Shown here: piece by piece, positions 47,326 to 55,319 of the stretch
How positions within the stretch are numbered: position 1 is the first letter of the stretch
How the letters are laid out: every line of letters starts with the position of its first letter
Notes under the pieces: model-generated
What the model saw: the letters and a program-made list of their open reading frames with translations, nothing else
The model's database searches: none
Told to the model about the DNA's origin: nothing
Position numbers and translations under genes: made by a program
Assembly: GCA_024699235.1 (NCBI GenBank)
Contig: JAILPY010000061.1
Span: 1 to 64,000, forward strand
Length of the DNA: 64,000 nt
Direction of reading: 5' to 3'
From: Treponema sp.
GTDB taxonomy: Bacteria; Spirochaetota; Spirochaetia; Treponematales; Treponemataceae

Positions 47326-49440
47326 TTATAAAAAATATGTCTTCATTAAGCCTTTTCCCTTTACTTCTGTTTCGGAATTTTCACTGAATGAAAAAAGTCC
47401 TTCTGCCTGCATTTTTGTTGCTTCAGACACATGTATTTTCATCGGGATTCCTGTACTTTCCATGCGGCTTGCCACATTTACGGTATCTCCCCAAATGTCA
47501 TAGATAAATTTTGTTTTTCCTATGACTCCTGCAACGAGCGGACCAGAGTTTATCCCAAGCCTGATATGCATTTTTACCGGTGAAGTTTCGTTGAATGCCT
47601 TTACGTCGCTTAGAAGACCCCTTGCAAAGCGAATCATTCTTGCAGCTCCGTCATTATCCCGTGCTTCCTCCAATCCTGCTGCAGCCATGTATGCATCCCC
47701 GATAGTCTTTATTTTTTCGATGCCTTCACGTCTGGCCCTTTCATCAAACATTGAAAATATTTTATTGAGCATAACGACAACTTCTTCTGCGCTCATGGAT
47801 CCGCTCATCTTGGTGAATCCTACTATGTCTGTAAAAAGGACTGTAACGTTCGGATATTTCTTTGCTATCGTGCGGTTAGGGTGAGCCGTAAGCTCTATTG
47901 CAATTTCTTTTGGAAGGATGTTCAAGAGGAGGCTTTCAGAGCGGCTCTTTTCTGCTTCAAGTTCCCTTGTGCGTTCTTTTACGGTATTTTCGAGCTTTCT
48001 GTTCTCTTCTTCAACACGGATAAACTTTCCTTCCAGAAGCATGATTGTCGTGGAAATTAAGAATATGACAAAAAGAAGGCTTATAAAAATATCAAAAAGA
48101 ATGTTTGTAAGCGGCTTTAAGATGCTTGAATATGTGAAAGTTATTTCTTTCTCTGAAGGCTGGTATTCAGAAGGGGTGTACATTATGCATCCAAATCCAA
48201 GCGTTTTTAGAGGAGTAACTTTGTAAAAATCTGCTCCGTGCAGGTTCTCTTTGTCACCGTCAACAGGCTTTTTGACGTTCAGTAAGCCGTCAGAAATAAG
48301 GAATGTACCGTTCCATGGACCAGGATCTAGAGAACTGTCATTTGGAACAGAAATCGAAAAATTCCATTCCGTAATGATGGTACTTTTCATGTTGTTAAAG
48401 ATAACGCCGTCATATTGAGCGCCTGTCCAGCCGTTCCTGCTTCCGTCAATCCAATGCTTGTCTGCATTTTGTACGAAAGTTATGCATACAGGTTTTGAAA
48501 CATCATTTTCTGAATGAGGACTTGCAATTGTCAACGTCTTTTCCGGAAGGGTAAGACCTGTGATTGAAACTGCTAAAAGCATTACGAGAAGCCCTGCCAG
48601 AGTTGCAGAAAGTGTTTGCCAGAAATGGCTTGCTGCAACTCTTTTATGGTTTTCGGAAATTGTTTTAGAAACGTTATAAGTTGGATCAAAGATCTCATTT
48701 TCTTTTTCTCCAGAATAAAACCTGCGTTCCATGAGTTTTATAGAAGACAGGAAAAGGTGCAGCGATCCTAGTCCTAAAGAAATGTTCAGCCATGAAATTC
48801 CATAAACAAAAAGAATTAAAACGGTGCTGGCTAAAGGAAGCAGAAAATAGACTGCAAGTGAAATAAAGGCGCTTCTTGAGATTTTTTTCCTGTTTTGAAG
48901 TAACAGAGTTAGCGTAATCAGTCCTGGCAAAAGTCCCAGTGCAACGCTTAATGGATACAATGTGCTTCTGTGGTAAATGTTTTTTTCATCAAAAAAGTAA
49001 AAGATGTTGGTAAACTGGTTTATTATGGTAAGTATATTTCCTGAAAGGCAGAGAAATAAAACTATGAACAGCTGTATAGGAATTCCGTTTCTTATGGAAG
49101 TGCGCGGCTTTAGAATGATTGAAAAGTCAAGCCTTGTCCGGTTTATGAACTCCAGGACATAAAAAGAGTAGAAGAAAGATACGGAGAAGTTGCAGATAAA
49201 GACAATAAAATTACTGAGGCGTACCATATAGTAGCCTGCCATGCTGGTATTTCCCCTATAAAAGTATGCAAGTGCATCAAAGAGCAGCAGGAAAGCTGTG
49301 AAAAATTGTATGAAGATTAGTGTTCTCCGGCCGTTTTGACGTATCTTATGCCCGGAAAACAGGAAAATTCCAGCTTGGAAACAGAATAGAGACAGAATAA
49401 ATAAAGATACAATGCTGATAATTCTTGTAAAATCGCTCAT
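47326..49440 (-). CDS. Membrane class III adenylate/guanylate cyclase with CBM-like extracytoplasmic region
   Basis: Multiple TMs; 'ITEWNFSISVPNDSSLDPGPWNGTFLISDG...TLGFGCIMYTP'; catalytic 'VTVLFTDIVGFTKMS', 'IWGDTVNVASRMES'. Confidence 0.88.
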   Translation of the reverse strand: MSDFTRIISIVSLFILSLFCFQAGIFLFSGHKIRQNGRRTLIFIQFFTAFLLLFDALAYFYRGNTSMAGYYMVRLSNFIVFICNFSVSFFYSFYVLEFINRTRLDFSIILKPRTSIRNGIPIQLFIVLFLCLSGNILTIINQFTNIFYFFDEKNIYHRSTLYPLSVALGLLPGLITLTLLLQNRKKISRSAFISLAVYFLLPLASTVLILFVYGISWLNISLGLGSLHLFLSSIKLMERRFYSGEKENEIFDPTYNVSKTISENHKRVAASHFWQTLSATLAGLLVMLLAVSITGLTLPEKTLTIASPHSENDVSKPVCITFVQNADKHWIDGSRNGWTGAQYDGVIFNNMKSTIITEWNFSISVPNDSSLDPGPWNGTFLISDGLLNVKKPVDGDKENLHGADFYKVTPLKTLGFGCIMYTPSEYQPSEKEITFTYSSILKPLTNILFDIFISLLFVIFLISTTIMLLEGKFIRVEEENRKLENTVKERTRELEAEKSRSESLLLNILPKEIAIELTAHPNRTIAKKYPNVTVLFTDIVGFTKMSGSMSAEEVVVMLNKIFSMFDERARREGIEKIKTIGDAYMAAAGLEEARDNDGAARMIRFARGLLSDVKAFNETSPVKMHIRLGINSGPLVAGVIGKTKFIYDIWGDTVNVASRMESTGIPMKIHVSEATKMQAEGLFSFSENSETEVKGKGLMKTYFL

Positions 49441-49563
49441 GCCTTAAACTTAGAGAATTTGATATGGATGTTTTGGAATAGGAAACGGAAATTTCCCTAC
49501 TAACTCATTATATATTGTATACCTTGAATTTTCAAGGGATTTTCAGTTCTAGCTTAGCAACAC

Positions 49564-49581
49564 GCAAAGTTCTAACTTTGC
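49564..49581. repeat. Left boundary hairpin of array 2
   Basis: GCAAAGTT-ct-AACTTTGC perfect inverted repeat. Confidence 0.85.
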
Positions 49582-49851
49582 AAGAAGTGTAGAGCACTCT
49601 TTGCAGAATGTGTAGTGTACTCTTTGCAAGAAGTGTAGTGTACTCTTTGCAGAATGTGTAGTGTACTCTTTGCAAGAAGTGTAGTGTACTCTTTGCAAGA
49701 AGTGTAGAGCACTCTTTGCAGAATGTGTAGTGTACTCTTTGCAGAATGTGTAGTGTACTCTTTGCAGAATGTGTAGTGTACTCTTTGCAGAATGTGTAGT
49801 GTACTCTTTGCAGAATGTGTAGAGCACTCTTTGCAAGAAGTGTAGTGTACT
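49576..49851 (+). repeat. Tandem array 2: 12 x 23 bp, two interspersed unit types
   Basis: Units at 49576+23n; type A CTTTGCAAGAAGTGTAGNGNACT and type B CTTTGCAGAATGTGTAGNGNACT; no indels. Confidence 0.97.
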
Positions 49852-49862
49852 CTTTGCACTGC

Positions 49863-49880
49863 GCAAAGTACTGACTTTGC
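49863..49880. repeat. Right boundary hairpin of array 2
   Basis: GCAAAGT-actg-ACTTTGC perfect inverted repeat, same arms as the left boundary. Confidence 0.85.
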
Positions 49881-49955
49881 ATGGTTAAAAGTATATGCTG
49901 TGCAAGTCTTGCTCTGTAACCCTTTACAATATTTTTTGACTGGTATAAAATATTG

Positions 49956-49969
49956 CTACCGTATGGTAG
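49956..49969 (+). promoter_or_regulatory. Candidate TetR operator in the regulator's own promoter region
   Basis: CTACC-GTAT-GGTAG about 20 nt upstream of the TetR start codon. Confidence 0.45.
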
Positions 49970-49989
49970 TATAAAAAGGGAGCGGAATA

Positions 49990-50643
49990 ATGGGTGCGAA
50001 GGTCTCAAAAGACGACATCATCAAGGCATTGCTGGATACAGCATTCTTTCATTCAACGGGAGCAACAAGCCTAAAGGACATTGCTGAAAAAATAGGCATA
50101 AAAAAGGCATCCTTATACAACCATTTTGAAAGCCGTGACGACATAATCAAGCAGGCAATGGATTCATGCAGGGAATATGTTGAAGCAATAATGTTTACTC
50201 CCAAAGATATAGAAAGCGTAACAAAAAAATATCCGCCAGACATAGTATTCAAGGGCATAGTAAACAGATATTTCAAGATGCATGAAAAAACTCCTCTGTT
50301 TCAGATTTATACATTCCTCGAGAGTCAGAAATATTTTGTAAAGGAAGCAAGCGATATAATAAAGGACGAAAACAAAAAAGTCATACGTCAGACCGCACAA
50401 GTCCTTAAAGCCTTGAAGGCGAACGGTAAAATTTCAATTGAAGGGCAGAATATTGAAAATGTTGCAGTTTGGTTCTGTTCTGGCATGAATGAACTGCTCA
50501 ACTTATATCTGCTTGACAGAAAGGTTGTCGTAGTAAACAACCCTGATTCTGGAGAAGGCCAGCTGTTCTCCCTTCCTGCAGATGAAACGGCACTTGAAAA
50601 AATCGACACATACATAGATTCGTTCATATCTATAATAAAATAG
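49990..50643 (+). CDS. TetR/AcrR family transcriptional regulator
   Basis: 'DIIKALLDTAFFHSTGATSLKDIAEKIGIKKASLYNHFESRDDIIKQAM'. Confidence 0.93.
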   Translation: MGAKVSKDDIIKALLDTAFFHSTGATSLKDIAEKIGIKKASLYNHFESRDDIIKQAMDSCREYVEAIMFTPKDIESVTKKYPPDIVFKGIVNRYFKMHEKTPLFQIYTFLESQKYFVKEASDIIKDENKKVIRQTAQVLKALKANGKISIEGQNIENVAVWFCSGMNELLNLYLLDRKVVVVNNPDSGEGQLFSLPADETALEKIDTYIDSFISIIK

Positions 50644-50653
50644 GAAGGATTTC

Positions 50654-51496
50654 ATGATTTCTTCATCATCTCTTTCAGCCATAAATATGCCTCAGATGCC
50701 TTTTTCAAAAGCATTTGTAATGTTCATTCTCTATTCCTTCATCGGATGGATCTGTGAGGAAATCTGGTGTACAGTCGGAAGCCGAAAGCTTGTAAAGAGA
50801 GGCATGCTGCACGGGCCTATCTGCCCGATTTATGGTTTTGGAGCGCTTTCCATCCTGTACATGCTTTATCCCTGGAGAACGACATTTGTAAGGCTTTTTA
50901 TTGCTTCTATGATACTCACAAGCATACTGGAGTACTTTACAAGCTGGCTTTTGGAAAAGCTCTTTCATGCAAAGTGGTGGGATTATTCACAGATGCCGCT
51001 TAACCTAAACGGCAGGTGCTGTCTTTTAAATTCAACTGCATTTGGAATAGGCGGCATTGCGATGGAACACATAATGCATCCTGCTGTGGAAATGTTCTTG
51101 AGGCTTTCTTTTTTTGAAAATTATATGGAAACAATCAGTGCAGTTCTTGCCCTAATCCTTTCGGCAGACGTTCTTGCTACAGTGCACAAGCTTGTCAGCT
51201 TTGCGACTGCAATGGAAAAACTTAAGGCATTCAGTGAAAATATCAGGGAACGCTTTGAAAACGAAGAATGGTTCAAAAAGGATTCCTTCCAGTCCATGCT
51301 TGATTCCATCCGTGAGCATGCTTTAGCAAATCCTGCCATGTTTAGCAAAAAACTGCTTGAATCTGTGGACTTGTATTCAGCAAAGCAGAAAATTTCAGAA
51401 TTCTGGCTTTTAAAGTTCCCTACAATGACAAGCCGGGATTTTTCGTCTGTGCTTGAGCATCTAAAGGATAAGATGAAAGAAAAGAAGTCAAAATAA
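50654..51496 (+). CDS. Putative ABC-transporter type IV membrane protein (CmpB-like)
   Basis: 'FILYSFIGWICEEIWCTVGSRKLVKRGMLHGPICPIYGFGAL', 'LEYFTSWLLEKLFHAKWWDYS'. Confidence 0.85.
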   Translation: MISSSSLSAINMPQMPFSKAFVMFILYSFIGWICEEIWCTVGSRKLVKRGMLHGPICPIYGFGALSILYMLYPWRTTFVRLFIASMILTSILEYFTSWLLEKLFHAKWWDYSQMPLNLNGRCCLLNSTAFGIGGIAMEHIMHPAVEMFLRLSFFENYMETISAVLALILSADVLATVHKLVSFATAMEKLKAFSENIRERFENEEWFKKDSFQSMLDSIREHALANPAMFSKKLLESVDLYSAKQKISEFWLLKFPTMTSRDFSSVLEHLKDKMKEKKSK

Positions 51497-51502
51497 AAAT
51501 CT

Positions 51503-51532
51503 TTGGAATTTTTGCATTGGCTGTGATATACT
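51503..51532 (+). promoter_or_regulatory. Sigma70-type promoter TTGGAA-N18-TATACT with TGn, 6 nt from the FliN-like ATG
   Basis: TTGGAA 51503-51508, TGATATACT ending 51532, ATG 51539; no SD. Confidence 0.55.
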
Positions 51533-51538
51533 GATTTT

Positions 51539-52006
51539 ATGGCAAACGATAAACCTGTTTCGATTTCTGAAAATGAATTAAACTCTGTTTTAAACTCAAT
51601 AAAGGATGATAATACTAAGAATATATGCGAAGACTATAAGTTAGGGGTTGGAATATCTCAGTCTGAACTTGAAAAAGTTCTGAAAAGAAGCTCTTCAAAT
51701 TCTGAGGAAAATTCTTCGGCTTCTCCAAAGTCTGATTATGAGGAAAAGATTGCAAAGCGTAATGCTCATGCTGCTGAGGTTATGAAGCAGGCGAACGCCC
51801 TTCTCCCTAGAACGGTATCAGTCATATATGGTTCTGTACGTAAAGAGGCCTCCTTCCTTTCTGGCTTAAAGGAAGGAGATTCTTTGGATTTAGACCGCCT
51901 TGCGGATGAAAATGCTGACATTTTGGTTAATGGAAAGCTTTTTGCACATGGAATATTGGATGTTCATGACGGTCATGCCTGCGTAAAGATTACAGACATA
52001 GTATGA
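51539..52006 (+). CDS. FliN/FliM SpoA-domain protein with two N-terminal EIDALL-like motifs
   Basis: C-terminal 'KEGDSLDLDRLADENADILVNGKLFAHGILDVHDGHACVKITDIV'; N-terminal 'SISENELNSVLNSI' and 'GISQSELEKVLKRS'. Confidence 0.78.
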   Translation: MANDKPVSISENELNSVLNSIKDDNTKNICEDYKLGVGISQSELEKVLKRSSSNSEENSSASPKSDYEEKIAKRNAHAAEVMKQANALLPRTVSVIYGSVRKEASFLSGLKEGDSLDLDRLADENADILVNGKLFAHGILDVHDGHACVKITDIV

Positions 52007-52048
52007 TGTAAGACTTACAGAAAGTTTTCCGTAAGCCTTTATTCATTA

Positions 52049-53647
52049 TTAGCTTGCATTTGAGAATGTTCTTATTTCTTCAAGCTTTGACATTGCAGCG
52101 CCTGAATCAAGTGCTGAAAGTGCCATTGTATATCCGTCTTTTATTGTTTTTGCTTTTCCACTGATATATAATACTGCACCGGCATTAAGGCCTACAGCTT
52201 CTCGTATTGTTTTTCTTCCCTTTCCTTCAAGAATTTCAAGGCCGAGTTTTGCATTGTCTTCTCCTGTGCCGCCTGCAAGTTCTTCAACGTCTACATTCTC
52301 TATTCCGTATTTTGCAGGGTCAATTGTATATTGGTATTCCTTATTGTCTTCACAAATCTGGTATACATAATTTTTTGCACATGGAGAAATCTCATCAAAT
52401 CCGTCTTCGCTGGTAATTACCATTACACGCTTTGCTCCGAGCATCTTTGCCGCTCTTGCTACAGGCTTCAGAAGGTCTTTTGAATATACTCCCAGCATCT
52501 GGTATTTTGCACCGGCAGGATTTGAAAGAGGTCCCAGTATGTTCATTATGGTTTTTATGCCGAGGGCCTTTCTTACTGGACCTGCAAAGCGCATTGCACT
52601 GTGGTAGATTGTTGCCATCAAAAAGCCAAAGTTTGTTTTTTTAATCTGCTCGGCTGTCTTTTCTGGAAGATTGTCTATTTTAATGCCTATTGCTTCATAA
52701 AAATCTGCTGCTCCAGACTTACTTGAAACGGCCCTGTTTCCATGCTTTGCCATTGGCTGTCCGCAGGCTGCTGCAATAATTGCAGAAAGTGATGAAATGT
52801 TAAAGCTTCCCTTTCCGTCTCCTCCAGTTCCTACAATTTCTGCAAGGTTATTGCTTTCCAAGGGAATTCTTTTTCTTTTTGCAAGGAGAACCTTTGCACA
52901 GCCTGCCATTTCTGAAGCTGCCGGTCCTTTTGCAGCAATTGCTGTAAGTATGGCTGTCGTTACGCGTTCATCAAGAGTTCCGTCTGTAAGGTTTTCCATG
53001 AACAGTTCTGCCTGTTCTTCTGTAAGGTCCTTTTTTGCTATGAGCTGATTTAAATAATCGGCAACAGGAATGTTATTCAGGCGGTAATTTAGGAATGCCC
53101 TGAAAATGTCATCTCCCTTTTCGCTTGCTATTGATTCTGGGTGGAACTGTATTCCTTCTATAAGCATTTTTTTATGCCTTATGCCCATAATGTCCCCGTC
53201 TTCTGAACGTGCTGTAACTTCAAAGTCAGGAGAAAGCGTTGATTCATCAATGACGAGCGAATGGTAGCGGGTAAAGGAAGCTTTTTTTCCTAAGATGCGG
53301 AAGACTCCTTTTCCGTCAAGAGTCATTTCTTCAACGACTCCATGGCAAATTCTCTTGGCCTGAACGATTTTTGCTCCGAATGCTTCTCCTATTGCCTGAT
53401 GTCCAAGGCAGATTCCAAGGATAGGTATTTTTCCTGCAAAGTGCTTTATTGCCTCTTCACTGATTCCTGCATCGGCAGGTGTTCCTGGGCCTGGGCTTAT
53501 TACAAGCTTTGATGGATTTAGGGATTCCAGGTCTTTTATAGAAACTTCCTTTGAACGGACAGTTTTTACTTCTTCTTCTGAAAGTCTCTGCAATGCCTGT
53601 ACTACATTGTATGTAAATGAATCATAATTATCTATAACAAGTATCAT
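52049..53647 (-). CDS. trpGD: Fused anthranilate synthase component II / anthranilate phosphoribosyltransferase
   Basis: 'MILVIDNYDSFTYNVVQAL', 'GICLGHQAIGEAFG' then 'VGTGGDGKGSFNISSLSAIIAAACGQPMAKHGNRAVSSKSGAAD'; supplied ORF start 53704 is too long. Confidence 0.95.
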   Translation of the reverse strand: MILVIDNYDSFTYNVVQALQRLSEEEVKTVRSKEVSIKDLESLNPSKLVISPGPGTPADAGISEEAIKHFAGKIPILGICLGHQAIGEAFGAKIVQAKRICHGVVEEMTLDGKGVFRILGKKASFTRYHSLVIDESTLSPDFEVTARSEDGDIMGIRHKKMLIEGIQFHPESIASEKGDDIFRAFLNYRLNNIPVADYLNQLIAKKDLTEEQAELFMENLTDGTLDERVTTAILTAIAAKGPAASEMAGCAKVLLAKRKRIPLESNNLAEIVGTGGDGKGSFNISSLSAIIAAACGQPMAKHGNRAVSSKSGAADFYEAIGIKIDNLPEKTAEQIKKTNFGFLMATIYHSAMRFAGPVRKALGIKTIMNILGPLSNPAGAKYQMLGVYSKDLLKPVARAAKMLGAKRVMVITSEDGFDEISPCAKNYVYQICEDNKEYQYTIDPAKYGIENVDVEELAGGTGEDNAKLGLEILEGKGRKTIREAVGLNAGAVLYISGKAKTIKDGYTMALSALDSGAAMSKLEEIRTFSNAS

Positions 53648-53675
53648 AAAAGTCTCCTTATTTATCTGTTTATAT

Positions 53676-55154
53676 TTATTGTCTGCTGCTCTGATTTCCT
53701 TCAAGGACAGAACGCAAAGCTCCTAGCTTTTCATTTGTTTCTTCCCATTCACGGTCTGGGTTGCTGTCGTAGACAATGCCTCCTCCTGCCTGCAATGTCC
53801 ATGTTGACTTTTGTTTTAATGCGCATCGTATTCCGATGCAGAAATCCAAATCTCCTGATGTCTGTAAGTATCCTATTGCACCTGCATAGAACCGTCTCTT
53901 TACTTTTTCAAGTCGGCTCAATATTTCTATGGCACTTATTTTTGGGGATCCGCTTACGGTTCCTGCAGGAAAGGCAGAACGCAATACCTGTATCTGCTTC
54001 ATGTTTTTTTTGACCTTTCCCTGAACGTCACTTACAAGATGCATTACATGGCTGAAATATTCACAGTCCATGAATCTTGTAACTTCTACAGAACCTGGCT
54101 CGCACATTCTTCCAAGGTCGTTGCGTGCCAAGTCTACTAGCATAAGGTGTTCGCTTCTTTCCTTATTGTCATGCAGAAGATTTTCTTTTAGTTCTTCGTC
54201 TTCTGCTGCATTTTTTCCTCTTTTGCGTGTTCCTGCGATAGGACGGATTGAAGCAATTCCTTCCCTTACGCGTACAAGGCTTTCTGGTGAAGAACCGACA
54301 AGCTGCCTGTTTCCAAAGTCAATATACAGAAGGTATGGTGATGGGTTTAAGGAACGAAGCCTTCTGTAAATTTCCATGGCAGAGCTTTCGCACTCTAGCT
54401 GCAGTCGGCGGCTAGGAACTGCCTGAAAGATATCACCTGCAACAATATGCTTTTTTAGTTCTGCAACTTTTTCTTTATATTCTTTTTCTGAAAGCTCAAG
54501 GTCTGTTATTGCATGGCAAGGAGATGGTGCTTCCGGCGGTGCCAGATAGCTGAAGTCCAGGTCTCCAAGTCTGTTTTTTAAGTCTTCTACAGCTTTCTTA
54601 AGGTCTATCTGATGTTCTGTATAGTTTAGGCCAAATATATGAAGGGTTTCTGTAAAATGGTCAAATACTATGTAAATGTGTCCGGCTACAAATTCGCTTT
54701 CAGGTATATGAAGTTCGTCAGATTGAGGTGCAAGATTTATAGTGTCACAGCGTGCGCAGAATTCATAACTTAGATAGCCTATGCCGCTTGCAGGAACAGG
54801 AATGTCTTTTACAGGCAGTTCGTTTTCCTGAGCAACGTAAAGAAGTGCGTCCAGAATGTCAGGAGTGTGGGGGACTGTGCTTCCGGGAGCAATCATTTCA
54901 ATGTCTTTGCCTGCACTGGATTCTGTTTCTTGAGTAAAAGGCACTCTTCTTCCGTCAATAATAAAGGCAATTCCTTCGTCATCCTGTAAAATGTGGAATG
55001 CTTCTTCGGCCATAAGGATCGAATACCGCTCCTTTCCCATATTGAATCTTGCACTTTCCAAGACTGCCTTTGCACCTATTTTCTTTGCAAGGGAAAATGG
55101 CGTATATCTGTCGCTTGGAAGGCTTATGTAAATGCTGTCTGTGCGCTTAATCAT
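53676..55154 (-). CDS. trpE: Anthranilate synthase component I
   Basis: 'GDIFQAVPSRRLQLECESS', 'IAGTRKRGKNAAEDEELKENLLHDNKERSEHLMLVDLARNDLGR'; start MIKRTDSIYI with SD GAGGTAG. Confidence 0.94.
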   Translation of the reverse strand: MIKRTDSIYISLPSDRYTPFSLAKKIGAKAVLESARFNMGKERYSILMAEEAFHILQDDEGIAFIIDGRRVPFTQETESSAGKDIEMIAPGSTVPHTPDILDALLYVAQENELPVKDIPVPASGIGYLSYEFCARCDTINLAPQSDELHIPESEFVAGHIYIVFDHFTETLHIFGLNYTEHQIDLKKAVEDLKNRLGDLDFSYLAPPEAPSPCHAITDLELSEKEYKEKVAELKKHIVAGDIFQAVPSRRLQLECESSAMEIYRRLRSLNPSPYLLYIDFGNRQLVGSSPESLVRVREGIASIRPIAGTRKRGKNAAEDEELKENLLHDNKERSEHLMLVDLARNDLGRMCEPGSVEVTRFMDCEYFSHVMHLVSDVQGKVKKNMKQIQVLRSAFPAGTVSGSPKISAIEILSRLEKVKRRFYAGAIGYLQTSGDLDFCIGIRCALKQKSTWTLQAGGGIVYDSNPDREWEETNEKLGALRSVLEGNQSSRQ

Positions 55155-55319
55155 ATCTACCTCGTTTCTTTTTACAGTAACTATATTATATCTGTACTGT
55201 GTTTCTGTCAAGAGTATCAATGATTTTTTTTCAGTGAATATGCATGGTATTTTTATACGTGGTGAAATTATAGATGTGATGCTATAATCTTTTTCAGTAA
55301 AATTCCTAGAGAGGTTTCT

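Noticed and set aside
49532-50008. Overlapping minus-strand ORFs of 158, 105 and 95 aa across array 2 (CKEYTTHSAKSTLHILQRV...)
   Set aside because: All are translations of the 23-bp repeat, which has no stop triplet on that strand; a period not divisible by 3 makes every frame open. No credible start or SD.
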